NCBI GenBank assembly: GCA_012103455.1
Contig: WLWT01000001.1
Coordinates: forward strand, 854,001 to 918,000
Direction of reading: 5' to 3'
DNA from: Gammaproteobacteria bacterium
GTDB taxonomy: Bacteria; Pseudomonadota; Gammaproteobacteria; HK1
Length of the DNA stretch: 64,000 nt
How positions within the stretch are numbered: the first letter of the stretch is position 1; the number at the start of each line of letters is the position of its first letter. Shown piece after piece: positions 52,809 to 61,833 of the stretch. Under the pieces are notes generated by a model that saw only the letters and a program-made list of their open reading frames with translations, did not search any database and was not told the origin of the DNA. A program made the position numbers and the translations under genes.

Positions 52809-55187
52809 CTACGCGGTCCGCCAGTCGCCCGCTGCTTCGAAAGCACCAGCGGCACGGTAAATGGTGCTCTCGTCGTAGCGCCGGCCCACCAGCATCATGC
52901 CGATGGGCAAGCCGCCAGACATGCCACAGGGAATAGACATGGCGGGGTGGCCAGTGACATCGAATGGGGCGGTATTGGGCAGCATCTCGAAGGCGCGTTG
53001 ACACCACAGTTCCAGTGCGGCATCGGCGGGCGGGATCGGCGGCGCTTTCATGGGCGTGGTCGGCAGCAACAGCAAGTCGTACGCCTGCAATATCTTGTTG
53101 TATTCCTCACGCAGTTGCCGGGCCAGGTTCTGCGCTTTGGCGTAGTAATGGCCGCGGTGATGTTTGAGGTAGTACTGGCCGATGAACATGCAGATCTTCA
53201 GGGTGTCGGACAACTCGTCCGCCCGCTGCCGCCAGTTGGCATGAAAGTCCAGCAGCGAGGTGGTGTACATGCCTTCCCAGCCGGTGCCCATGCCGTTGCC
53301 GTGCATCATTTGGTTGGTCAAACCTTCAACGGCGATGGGGGTCCAGATAGCCGTGCCCTGTAGATGCCAGGGCACGGAGATCTCATCGACCGAGGCGCCT
53401 AGCCGGCGCAGCGTCTGCGCTGCTTGGCGCACTTTCGCATCGACATCCGCTTCGGACACCGGATGGCCGAAGCCTTCCTTGACCACGCCTATCTTCAAGG
53501 CACTTACACCGCGCCCGACGGCGGCCGTGTAGCGATCCGTTTGCACGTCGTATTGCCGCGGGTCTAGACCGTCGGCACCGGCCAACACTTCCAACATCAG
53601 TGCATTGTCCATGACGGACTGCGTCATCGGCCCGGTATGGTCAATGGTGGATTCGATGGGCATGACCCCCGTATACGGCACCAAGCCATGGGTCGGTTTC
53701 ATGCCGTAACAGCCGCAAAACGAGGACGGCATGCGAATGGAGCCGCCTTGATCGCCACCGATGGCCATGTCGATGAAGCCGCCGCCGACCAGCGCGCCCG
53801 AGCCTGATGAAGAGCCGCCAGCGGTATAACCCATCTTGTGCGGATTGTGCACGGGGCCGGTGGCATTGGTGTGGCTGCCGCCGGAGAGGCAGAAATATTC
53901 GCAATGCGCCTTGCCGGCAATGATGGCGCCAGCCTCCAGTAGCCGCGTCACGATGGTGGCGTCCACATCCGGTGTGTAACCTTTTAATGTCGAGGCGCCA
54001 TTCATCATGGGCACGCCGGCGAGACACACATTGTCCTTGAGGGCCACGGTGCGGCCATGTAACGGTCCGCGTGGGGCGCCGCGCACCTCTGTTTTGACGT
54101 ACCAGGCATTGAGTGGATTGTCTTGCGGTGAGGGCCGCAAGCCCGCCGTGCGCGGGTAGAGCACGGGCGGCAGGAAGTCGGGCAGTGCGTCCACGATGTC
54201 GTACGCATCAATGGTGCTTTGCATGACATCCAAGAATTCCTGTACCCGGGTATCGGATAGATGCATGCCGAGTTCAAGCGAAATTTCCTTTAGCTGAGCG
54301 TGCGTGGGCCGTCTTACGGTCATGAATGCAAGCCTCTCATCAAGGGCGGGTGGCGAAGCTTGGGCGCGTTCGGCGGCGCTTGTACGTGCCGCTGTCAGCC
54401 GGTGGTCCGGCGCCGGCAAATTGGCTCCAGTAGGCGAGGGGGCTCCAGACGAGACAACCTCGCGCGGTGCGCTAGCTCCACCGAAACCCGCGAACTGCTC
54501 GAGCGCCGTGTTGCCGGCCCCGCGCGGATCGTCCATCTCGCCGGTGACCACGCCTTTTTGCAATAACAATACGCGATGGGACAGGCTGGTGATGAAGTCT
54601 AGACTCTGCTCTACCAGCACCACGGCGACGCCGCGTTGCTCGTTCAACTCACGGAGTATGTCCATGATCTCATCGACGACGGAAGGCTGAATGCCCTCGG
54701 TGGGTTCATCCAGCAAGATCAGGTCCGGCTCCGAGGCCAGGCAGCGGGCGATGGCGAGGAGTTGCTGTTCGCCACCGGAGAGCGCTCCGCCTGCCCTGTC
54801 GAGCAGCCGTTCGAGCCGCGGAAACTCCCTCAGCGTTTGGTGAACCGCCTCTTCTTCATCCAACTCATGGGCGGCAATACCCATGCGAATGTTGTCGTAC
54901 ACCGACAGGGCCGGAAAAATCCCCCGGCCTTGCGGCACGTAGCCCAGGCCCAACTTGGCCCGTTCACTGGCCCGCTCCCGGGTCAAATCGGTGCCGGCAT
55001 AGACGATGGAGCCGCCCGTCGCCGGTAGCAGGCCCATCAACGTCTTTAGCAGCGTCGTCTTGCCCATGCCGTTGTGGCCGAGCACGCCGACGATTTCACC
55101 GTCGTGGACACTGAAATCGATACCGTGGAGCACGGGCACCCGGCCATAACCGGCGCGCAATCCCCGCACTTCGAGCAATGCGCTCAC
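52809..55187 (-). CDS. Fusion of LivF/UrtE-type ABC ATPase with an amidase-signature enzyme
   Basis: 792 aa in one uninterrupted frame. Residues 1-235 are an ABC ATPase of branched-chain/urea/amide importers: G-H-N-G-M-G-K-T-T-L-L (Walker A), L-S-G-G-E-Q-Q-L-L (signature), L-I-L-L-D-E-P-T-E-G (Walker B). A roughly 50-residue Ala/Pro-rich linker leads to an amidase at about 290-792: A-L-K-D-N-V-C, T-A-G-G-S-S-S-G-S-G-A-L-V, and G-G-D-Q-G-G-S-I-R-M-P-S-S (Lys-Ser-Ser triad). M-T-V-R-R-P-T-H near residue 289 would be a normal amidase start, so loss of a stop could have joined the genes. Overlaps LivG-type gene by 4 bp; GTG start. Confidence 0.85.
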   Translation of the reverse strand: MSALLEVRGLRAGYGRVPVLHGIDFSVHDGEIVGVLGHNGMGKTTLLKTLMGLLPATGGSIVYAGTDLTRERASERAKLGLGYVPQGRGIFPALSVYDNIRMGIAAHELDEEEAVHQTLREFPRLERLLDRAGGALSGGEQQLLAIARCLASEPDLILLDEPTEGIQPSVVDEIMDILRELNEQRGVAVVLVEQSLDFITSLSHRVLLLQKGVVTGEMDDPRGAGNTALEQFAGFGGASAPREVVSSGAPSPTGANLPAPDHRLTAARTSAAERAQASPPALDERLAFMTVRRPTHAQLKEISLELGMHLSDTRVQEFLDVMQSTIDAYDIVDALPDFLPPVLYPRTAGLRPSPQDNPLNAWYVKTEVRGAPRGPLHGRTVALKDNVCLAGVPMMNGASTLKGYTPDVDATIVTRLLEAGAIIAGKAHCEYFCLSGGSHTNATGPVHNPHKMGYTAGGSSSGSGALVGGGFIDMAIGGDQGGSIRMPSSFCGCYGMKPTHGLVPYTGVMPIESTIDHTGPMTQSVMDNALMLEVLAGADGLDPRQYDVQTDRYTAAVGRGVSALKIGVVKEGFGHPVSEADVDAKVRQAAQTLRRLGASVDEISVPWHLQGTAIWTPIAVEGLTNQMMHGNGMGTGWEGMYTTSLLDFHANWRQRADELSDTLKICMFIGQYYLKHHRGHYYAKAQNLARQLREEYNKILQAYDLLLLPTTPMKAPPIPPADAALELWCQRAFEMLPNTAPFDVTGHPAMSIPCGMSGGLPIGMMLVGRRYDESTIYRAAGAFEAAGDWRTA

Positions 55188-55906
55188 GTGCGGCGCCCTA
55201 AATAGACTTCGCGCACACGCGGATCGGCGCAGACCGCGTCCATGGTGTCTTCCATCAAGACCGAGCCCTCGTGAAACACGGTCACGATATCGCTGATCGA
55301 TCGAATGAACTGCATGTCGTGTTCCACCACAATCAACGTTGCAGTGGTGTTGATCTCGCGAATGAGTTCCGCCGTGCGCGCCGTCTCTTCATGGGTCATA
55401 CCCGCCGCCGGCTCATCGAGGAATACCAACCAGGGCGCTGCGGCGATCACCATGCCGAGTTCCACCCACTGGCGCTGGCCATGGGCGAGGCTGCCCGCTA
55501 GTTGGCTCTTCACGTCCCCTAGCTGAAGCCGTTCGAGCGTCTCCGTGACCAGCGTTGCCGATCGGTGCCGGCCATGCCAGCGGCGCGCGGCGAGCCCAAT
55601 ATTCTCCTCGACGCTGAGGCCATCGAAGACATTGGGCACCTGCGTCTTGATGCCGACGCCGAGCGCCGCCACGTCGTGCGGCTCACGTCCGGTGACGTGC
55701 ACATCGCGCACCACCACATCGCCGGCGGTGGGTCGCAACTGGCCGGTCAAACACTTGAAGAAGGTGGATTTGCCGGCACCGTTCGGTCCGATCAAACACC
55801 GTAATTCGTTCTCCCACACGGCGATATCGACGCGGTCCACGGCGCGCACGCCGCCGAAGTGCATGGACAGATTGCGCGTCTCCAGCACCACTTCGCCACG
55901 TTTCAT
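55184..55906 (-). CDS. LivG/UrtD-type ABC importer ATPase
   Basis: 240-aa ATPase: L-I-G-P-N-G-A-G-K-S-T-F-F (Walker A), S-L-A-H-G-Q-R-Q-W-V-E-L (signature variant), W-L-V-F-L-D-E-P-A-A-G-M (Walker B), V-V-E-H-D-M-Q-F-I switch His. Energises the high-affinity importer with the following ATPase-amidase fusion. Overlaps both neighbours by 4 bp, so translation is coupled. Confidence 0.92.
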   Translation of the reverse strand: MKRGEVVLETRNLSMHFGGVRAVDRVDIAVWENELRCLIGPNGAGKSTFFKCLTGQLRPTAGDVVVRDVHVTGREPHDVAALGVGIKTQVPNVFDGLSVEENIGLAARRWHGRHRSATLVTETLERLQLGDVKSQLAGSLAHGQRQWVELGMVIAAAPWLVFLDEPAAGMTHEETARTAELIREINTTATLIVVEHDMQFIRSISDIVTVFHEGSVLMEDTMDAVCADPRVREVYLGRRT

Positions 55907-56970
55907 GAGGAACGCTCCGCGGGGCCGGCCGCAGCGCTTCGGGGCCGGTGCAAGCGCAGCCGGCGTTCTCGTATCCGCATGGCTCTGCGGCTGCGGCGCG
56001 CGTCGAACCAGTGGGTGACGGTGGGCACCACGCCCTGCGGCACACCCAGTACGAACACCACCAGAATGACACCGAGCACCAGGTTGTTGTTGAGCACCGT
56101 TTGCGACCCCAACGCGGAGGTCAGGTAGAACAGCGCGAAGGCACCGAGCACCGGGCCGATCAACGTGCCCCTGCCGCCGACGATCACCCAGATAATGGTC
56201 AGCGCGGCGTTGTAAAGATTGAACACGTCCGGCGTCACCCGGCCAACGCCGTTACAGAACAGCACGCCCGCCAGACCAGCGATGGCGGCGCCGATAGTGA
56301 AGATGCCGAGTTTGTACAAGCGGGTGTCGTAACCCAGCAGTTCCGCGCGCACTTCGTTTTCCCGGATCGATACGCAAACCCGCCCGAAGTGGCTCAGGAC
56401 CAACCAACAGCAAAACACATAAGCAATGATGAGCACGGCCATCGCCACGTAGAACACATGTTCGGGGAATAGCGAGAAACTCGAGTCCCACGGCACATTG
56501 AGCGGCGGCGAGGTGACGCCGTTAAAGCCCCCCAATAAGGCCTTGCCGATCATGTATTCGGGTCCGGAGGTGCGCCGGATCAGGCTATATAAGATCAGCG
56601 CCACCGTTAGGGTAATGACGGCCAGATAGACGTCGCTGATCCGGCCGTAGAACATGAAGTAACCGAGCGCGGCGGCGAACGCCGCGGCCACCAGCACCGC
56701 CACCAATATGGCCCAGGTAGAGCCGCCGAAATTGATGGCAGCGATAGTGTAGGCGTAGGCGCCGATGCCGAAGAAGGCGGTCTGGCCGAAGCAAAGAATG
56801 CCGCCGTAACCCCACACCAGCGCCAAGCTGAGTGCCAGCACGGAGAGCGCGATGGCGGTGGTCAGATTGATGATGGTGAAGAGTTCTAGAACAGTGGGCG
56901 CAACGAGTGTGAACAACACCCCCAGCACGGCGATCACCAGCGTGTTTCGAAGCTCGCGGGTCAGGATCAC
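55903..56970 (-). CDS. LivM/UrtC-type ABC importer permease
   Basis: 355-aa permease with about nine hydrophobic segments, E-L-R-N-T-L-V-I-A near the N-terminus, G-Y-G-G-I-L-C-F-G-Q-T-A-F-F-G-I-G-A-Y, and R-E-N-E-V-R-A-E-L-L-G-Y-D-T-R-L-Y-K, the conserved loop contacting the ATPase. The tail R-S-R-R-A-M-R-I-R-E-R-R-L-R-L-H-R is unusually basic. Coupled to both neighbours. Confidence 0.9.
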   Translation of the reverse strand: MILTRELRNTLVIAVLGVLFTLVAPTVLELFTIINLTTAIALSVLALSLALVWGYGGILCFGQTAFFGIGAYAYTIAAINFGGSTWAILVAVLVAAAFAAALGYFMFYGRISDVYLAVITLTVALILYSLIRRTSGPEYMIGKALLGGFNGVTSPPLNVPWDSSFSLFPEHVFYVAMAVLIIAYVFCCWLVLSHFGRVCVSIRENEVRAELLGYDTRLYKLGIFTIGAAIAGLAGVLFCNGVGRVTPDVFNLYNAALTIIWVIVGGRGTLIGPVLGAFALFYLTSALGSQTVLNNNLVLGVILVVFVLGVPQGVVPTVTHWFDARRSRRAMRIRERRLRLHRPRSAAAGPAERSS

Positions 56971-57836
56971 AAGCTCTTCCTGAATATCGAGCCCGTGATG
57001 CCCCGGGGCATGAGCCTGAGCAATACGATAGCGGCGAGCAGCAACGCCACCTCACCGAAGGTGGGCCCTGTCCAGAAGGCGAAAATGCCGTTCACGCCAC
57101 CGAGAAAAATAGACGCCGAGGCGGTCCCCGCCAAGATGGCGGCGCCACCGGAAATCACTGTAATAAAAGCCTTGGCGATATAGGTGGCACCGATGGTCGG
57201 TAACACGCCGGTAAGCGGCGCCAACAGTCCGCCAGCCAGTCCGGACACGGCGGCACCGATGCCGAAGGACAACATGTAGATCCGCGACGTGGAAACGCCT
57301 AGCGCTGAGGCCATCTCCGCGTTTTGCATGGTGCCGCGGGCGATGAGGCCTAGCCGCGTCAAGCGCAGCGCCGCGTACACCATGATGAGCAACACTATGG
57401 CGACGGCGATGAGGAATAACTCATAACCCGACGAGGTGTATTCACCGATCTCGACGACGCCCAACGGCGGTGAAATAGTGGTGGTGGTAGAGGCGCCGAA
57501 AATGGACGTCACCAGCCCGATCAGCAGCAGCGATAAGCCCCAGGTGGCGAGCAGCGTATCCACCATGCGTCCATAGAGCCAACGGATGAGCGTCCGCTCC
57601 ACCACCACGCCGATAATGCCGACGACCAAGGGCGCCAGGATCAGCATGGCAAACCAGATGTTGACGCCATTGTTGGTGGCGACGACAACGGTGTAGCCAC
57701 CCAACATCAAGAACTCGCCATGGGCGAGATTAATGACCCGCATCATGCCAAAGATGATCGCCAACCCCAAACTGATCAGTACGAGGTTGGCGATCCCTGC
57801 AATGATCTGCAGACCTAGCGCGAGGGCGAAGTCCAC
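56967..57836 (-). CDS. LivH/UrtB-type ABC importer permease
   Basis: 289-aa permease: F-G-M-M-R-V-I-N-L-A-H-G-E-F-L-M-L-G-G-Y is the family signature near residues 28-47, then I-A-R-G-T-M-Q-N-A-E-M-A-S-A-L-G. About eight membrane segments. First membrane gene after the binding protein; stop overlaps the LivM-type start by 4 bp. Confidence 0.92.
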   Translation of the reverse strand: MDFALALGLQIIAGIANLVLISLGLAIIFGMMRVINLAHGEFLMLGGYTVVVATNNGVNIWFAMLILAPLVVGIIGVVVERTLIRWLYGRMVDTLLATWGLSLLLIGLVTSIFGASTTTTISPPLGVVEIGEYTSSGYELFLIAVAIVLLIMVYAALRLTRLGLIARGTMQNAEMASALGVSTSRIYMLSFGIGAAVSGLAGGLLAPLTGVLPTIGATYIAKAFITVISGGAAILAGTASASIFLGGVNGIFAFWTGPTFGEVALLLAAIVLLRLMPRGITGSIFRKSL

Positions 57837-57879
57837 TAGCCGGCGTTCCCCTTAGAGCCCCGCAAATATCTAGAGCCCA

Positions 57880-59133
57880 TTAAATGTCGATACCGGCTGC
57901 CTTCAGCCCATTTTCGAACTTGAAGGTGCTCTGGTTTGGATTCTCGACCAGATCGCACACCAACAGCGTATCCGTTGGCGGTTGCGCCTGATGGCTTTCG
58001 ATGATGTTGAACGACTGCTCCTTCAGTTCCGCCAAGTAGACGTTTTGCAGGGCGTGGTTGGTCTTCGGCTCGATGGAGACGCGGCCAGACGGTCCGTCGA
58101 AGCCAATGCCGCTACGCAGCGCTGCGATGACCGCATCCCGATCAGCCGTGCCTGCCCGCTTGACTGCCTCGGCCCAGATATAGGCGCCTTCGTAGGAGCG
58201 GGCCGCCAATTCATTGAGGGCCGGCGCATCGGCGCCTAGACGTTTTTGAAAGCGCTCGACGAATGCTTTGTTGACGGCGCTATCGACTTCCTCGAAGTAT
58301 GAGTAGGCACAGATCATGCCGTCGCCTTCCTCGGCGGAGATCAGCTTGTGTTCGTTACCCACGCCAAAGGTGGTGGAGGCGATGGGTACGTTCTTATTCA
58401 TACCCGCCGCGGCATATTGGCGATAGAACGACACGTGGGCGCCGCCCACCAGTGCCGACATCACCAGCTCGGGTTTGGCCGCCTGAATTTTTTTGATCGT
58501 GGGGCCAAAGTTGGTCACGTCCAGCGGGAAGAACTCCGTTGCCACCGGTTCGCCGCCATTCTCCCGGACATACTTTTGTACCCACTGTGCCGTGATCTGG
58601 CCGTAGTTGTAGTCCGCCGCGACGAGGTAAACCTTCTTGCCCCACCGGTTCATTACATGGGGAACCAATTTCTCTACCGTCTGCGCCGGTGTCGATCCGG
58701 TGCAGAAGCAGTTCATATCGCACACGCCGCCTTCATAGAGCGTGTTGTAGAAATACAGGGTTTTGAAGCGGGCGAAGGTGGGGCGAATGGCTTCGCGGGA
58801 GGCCGAGGTGATACCAGCGTGAACCACGTTGGCCCGATCACCGGCGGCAGCTTGAGTGGCGTACTGGGTGTAGAACTGGATGGTGGATTGCGGATCGTAG
58901 ACCTTGAGTTCCACCTGCTTGCCCAATAGACCGCCGGCCGCGTTGATTTCGTCGATGGCCATCCGCGTCGCCTCGACCATCGGCTTGCCGTAGATATCCA
59001 GTCCGCCCGACTGATCGAGAATGCTGACGAACTTGATCGTATCCGCAGCCTGCGCGGTGCGCATGATAGCCGGAAATCCCAGCGTGGCGGCGGCGGCGGA
59101 TGTACCCGCCAAGAAACGTCTGCGATTCACCAT
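57880..59133 (-). CDS. Urea/short-chain-amide-type periplasmic binding protein (LivJ/UrtA/AmiC family)
   Basis: 417-aa type I solute-binding protein with a Tat-like leader N-R-R-R-F-L-A-G. Ligand-site region F-V-S-I-L-D-Q-S-G-G-L-D-I-Y-G-K-P, K-V-Y-D-P-Q-S-T-I-Q-F-Y-T-Q-Y, Y-N-T-L-Y-E-G-G-V-C-D-M-N-C-F-C-T-G. The Cys-rich stretch and overall form resemble urea/amide binders rather than leucine binders. GAGGAG upstream of ATG 59133. Amide specificity is supported by the amidase fused downstream; still inferred. Confidence 0.88.
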   Translation of the reverse strand: MVNRRRFLAGTSAAAATLGFPAIMRTAQAADTIKFVSILDQSGGLDIYGKPMVEATRMAIDEINAAGGLLGKQVELKVYDPQSTIQFYTQYATQAAAGDRANVVHAGITSASREAIRPTFARFKTLYFYNTLYEGGVCDMNCFCTGSTPAQTVEKLVPHVMNRWGKKVYLVAADYNYGQITAQWVQKYVRENGGEPVATEFFPLDVTNFGPTIKKIQAAKPELVMSALVGGAHVSFYRQYAAAGMNKNVPIASTTFGVGNEHKLISAEEGDGMICAYSYFEEVDSAVNKAFVERFQKRLGADAPALNELAARSYEGAYIWAEAVKRAGTADRDAVIAALRSGIGFDGPSGRVSIEPKTNHALQNVYLAELKEQSFNIIESHQAQPPTDTLLVCDLVENPNQSTFKFENGLKAAGIDI

Positions 59134-59206
59134 GGTGTTCTCCTCATATCGTCCTTACCCGGACGTTGTTACCGGTATACGTGGGTCCGGCCTCGACGGC
59201 CCGATT

Positions 59207-59249
59207 AAGGGGGTTATGGCAAGGGGGGTTATGGCAAGGGGGGTTATGG
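59207..59249 (+). repeat. Triplicated 14-15-bp repeat after flotillin
   Basis: Three tandem copies of AAGGGGGTTATGGC with a variable G-run, units of 14, 15 and 14 bp, just downstream of the flotillin stop. Confidence 0.9.
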
Positions 59250-59257
59250 ATACCGTG

Positions 59258-60877
59258 TCAGCTTTTTGCGTCATCTTCCGTGGGCGTGTCATCAGTCCCG
59301 GTAGCGGCTAGCGGTGCCGTCACGCCGCGGGTGCCTGCGGCTATGTTGAGGCCGACTTCTTCGCCCAGCTTGCGAACGGCGGGCAGTTGCAGGGCGAGAT
59401 TCAATACGCCATCGACAACGTCATTGACGGCGGACGAACCTCCGCCACCGCCCATAACCGCCGGCGGACCGCGTCCCGCGTCCAAACCGGTTATCTGATT
59501 GATGCGAATGGACTCGATCTTCTCCGCCGGTTTCAACATTTTCTCGACCACCTCGGGCAATGCGTTCAACCGTGCCTGATCGAGTTTCATACGAATGAGT
59601 TCATTACTGTGCTGATTCTCGGCCCTGATGAGTGCCGCCGTGCCTTCGGCTTTGGCGAGCAGATCGCTCTTCTGTGCTGCCGCTTTTTCCATGATGGCGT
59701 TGGCCTCGGCGCGGGCCATCGCGGTCAAGGTGCCGGCCTCGCTTTGCACCCGGGTGTCAGCTACCTCCGCTCGCTCAGCGGCGCGGATGAGCGCTAGTAG
59801 TTTGTCGCGTTCCGCGGCGGCTGCCTCTTGGGCCGTTTTAATACGTTCCTCGGCTTCTACCTCTCTCGCCTTCGCGTCCTTGACGGCCACCTCCGCTGCA
59901 TACTCCTCGATGCGCTTGGCGGCCAGGGCGACGGCGTTATCGGCTTGAGCCGTGCCTACATCGAGTTCTGAATCGAGCGCCTGCCGGCGCAGCATACGAT
60001 CGCGCGTGATCTCCAGTTGGCGAACCTCGCGCTCCCGGGCGATGCGCGCAGCCTCGCGGCGCTGTTCCGACTGCGCTTGCCGCTCGGCCACGTCGGCTTG
60101 GCTCTGGGCGCGGGTGATATCCACCTCGCGCTGTTGCTCGATGATGGTTTCTTCCTCTTCTTGGGAAATCTTCAGCTTTCGTTTCGTCGCTTCTAGCTGA
60201 CTTTGCCGTACGGCAACATCCGCATCGGCCTCGATAACAGCACGCGCCTTCTTGTTGACAGCGATGATCTCCGACAGCCGCCGCATGCCCAAAGCGTTAA
60301 ACGCGTTGTTCTCATCGAGCGCGTGAAACGGTGTTTGATCCAACCGGGTCAGTGACACAGACTCCAGCACGAGGCCATTTTGGCTGAGGTTGTCGGTCAG
60401 CATCGCCGCCACCTCGGCACAGTACTCGGCGCGTTGGTCTTGCAGATTGTCCATGGTGTATTGGGCCGCCACGCAGAGCATCGCGTCTACCAACTTACCT
60501 TCCAGCGTATCGGCCAGTTCCGGCGCCCTGAAGGTCTTGCCGGCCAACGCCTGCGCCGCCGTGGACACACCGTCCGCATCGCCTTGTACCCGGACATAGA
60601 ACTCCACCCCGGCGTCCACGCGGAGGCGGTCTAGCGTAATGATCGATTTCTCACCCGCACGGTCGATTTCGAGTTTCGACGTACGCATGTTGATCTCGGT
60701 CACCTTGTGCAAGAACGGCAACGCGATGCAGCCGCCATCCAAGACGACGCGTTGACCACCGGCGCCGGTTCGCACCAGGGCTACTTCACGGGTCGCTTTC
60801 CGGTAATAGCGGTTCAGCAAGACAATCGCGACGATGGCGGCAATGATGAGGACGACTATCGCGACCAACCAACCCAT
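59258..60877 (-). CDS. Flotillin / SPFH-domain membrane protein
   Basis: About 539 aa. One N-terminal membrane helix (G-W-L-V-A-I-V-V-L-I-I-A-A-I-V-A-I-V-L-L), an SPFH domain (V-R-T-G-A-G-G-Q-R-V-V-L-D-G-G, F-Y-V-R-V-Q-G-D), a long Glu/Ala-rich coiled coil with repeated A-Q-S-Q-A-D-V-A-E and E-A-R-I-A-R-E patterns, and a C-terminal flotillin tail with M-G-G-G-G-G-S-S. Organises inner-membrane microdomains. ATG 60877 has GGAGG 7 bases upstream. No NfeD gene beside it. Confidence 0.9.
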   Translation of the reverse strand: MGWLVAIVVLIIAAIVAIVLLNRYYRKATREVALVRTGAGGQRVVLDGGCIALPFLHKVTEINMRTSKLEIDRAGEKSIITLDRLRVDAGVEFYVRVQGDADGVSTAAQALAGKTFRAPELADTLEGKLVDAMLCVAAQYTMDNLQDQRAEYCAEVAAMLTDNLSQNGLVLESVSLTRLDQTPFHALDENNAFNALGMRRLSEIIAVNKKARAVIEADADVAVRQSQLEATKRKLKISQEEEETIIEQQREVDITRAQSQADVAERQAQSEQRREAARIAREREVRQLEITRDRMLRRQALDSELDVGTAQADNAVALAAKRIEEYAAEVAVKDAKAREVEAEERIKTAQEAAAAERDKLLALIRAAERAEVADTRVQSEAGTLTAMARAEANAIMEKAAAQKSDLLAKAEGTAALIRAENQHSNELIRMKLDQARLNALPEVVEKMLKPAEKIESIRINQITGLDAGRGPPAVMGGGGGSSAVNDVVDGVLNLALQLPAVRKLGEEVGLNIAAGTRGVTAPLAATGTDDTPTEDDAKS

Positions 60878-60910
60878 GACGGCCTCCGGAAAATGATGCG
60901 GCGCCATTCG

Positions 60911-60960
60911 TGTCCCGCTCTATGGCGTGTCCCGCCCTATGGCGTGTCCCGCCCTATGGC
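60911..60960 (+). repeat. Triplicated 17-bp repeat before flotillin
   Basis: TGTCCCGCTCTATGGCG, then TGTCCCGCCCTATGGCG, then the same minus its last base. One substitution among copies. Lies upstream of flotillin, whose other side also carries a triplicated repeat. Confidence 0.9.
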
Positions 60961-61315
60961 CCGGCCGGGCGCCTGCATGAACGCAGCGGTATGTGTGGCG
61001 CATCGCCGGTAGTGTTCAGCGCGGACCGGGAAGCCGTCAAGCTATTTCGAAATGGCAAGAGCGCCTGTAGCTGCATCTGATCGGGGCACACTGAACACGC
61101 TGTTTAACGTCCGGGCGTCTGCCCGCGTTGGCCACGCGCCTGCATCGGCCCGATGCGCGTTTGCGCTTGGCGCGACAATGTGGCGTACGGTGCCGGACAA
61201 CAGTGCCGGACACCAGCCGCGTTGCGGCACGCAACAGAACATGGGCAAATTCCAAGGGCAACTCGACGCGGTTAAGCACGAGGCCGCCGAACTAGGGAGC
61301 AGTCCTGCGGCTTTA

Positions 61316-61457
61316 GGGCACCTGCTAAAAATAGTCATTTTTTCGTGAGTGCAAGGAAGCACCGCGCGCGCAACCGCAGTGTATAGGTCATACCTGAGGA
61401 TTCGAGCACGGCGCTGACGCCGCAATCGCGGAAAAAGTGCATTTTTAGCAGGTGCCC
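61316..61457 (-). mobile_element. MITE-1 copy F (142 bp)
   Basis: Inverted orientation. Flanked by TTTA on both sides (61312-61315 and 61458-61461 in phase), a probable 4-bp target duplication. Ends GGGCACCTGCTAAAAATAGT and TTTTTAGCAGGTGCCC. Confidence 0.92.
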
Positions 61458-61502
61458 TTTAGCACTTCGTTTCTGCGTGTCCAATGCGCATATGAGTCGC
61501 GT

Positions 61503-61532
61503 CAGCCCAGGCATCCGCAGCCCAGGCATTCT
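61503..61532 (+). repeat. 15-bp tandem duplication
   Basis: CAGCCCAGGCATCCG followed by CAGCCCAGGCATTCT; 13 of 15 bases match. Non-coding. Confidence 0.75.
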
Positions 61533-61617
61533 GCAACGCTGAGCAGGCGGTGCCAAACGCCGCAGCTTGCGAGGCTGCTTTGCAGCCATGCAATGCAGCG
61601 CTTAACGGCTGGTTAGC

Positions 61618-61637
61618 AAGGGCAATGACTTGCCCTT
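61618..61637 (+). terminator. Perfect 8-bp hairpin, terminator-like
   Basis: AAGGGCAA (61618-61625), loop TGAC, TTGCCCTT (61630-61637). No U-tract. It lies about 200 bp beyond the protease stop and could end its transcript, but this is uncertain. Confidence 0.35.
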
Positions 61638-61833
61638 ATACACCGTCGGCACGGCCTGTTGATAATCTTGATGCGAAGGACACTCGGCCGCAGGCCGCGC
61701 TGCGGCATCGCAGTGTTCGACCGCGCATAACACACGGCGTACATCCGTCGCATCCGCGCCTGCGGCTAGTCACTGTTCGGCGCGCGCTTCGCTGCTTCCA
61801 CCGGTGTCAGGGGAGCGATGGGAGCCGGCGCGG

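Larger units (their letters stand above)
60878..61833. other. Long intergenic region with repeats and MITE-1 copy F
   Basis: About 955 bp without a convincing gene. Holds a 17-bp triplicate (60911-60960), MITE-1 copy F (61316-61457), a 15-bp tandem pair (61503-61532) and a perfect hairpin AAGGGCAA-TGAC-TTGCCCTT (61618-61637). Several open frames are Arg/Cys-rich and unlike proteins. Confidence 0.55.
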
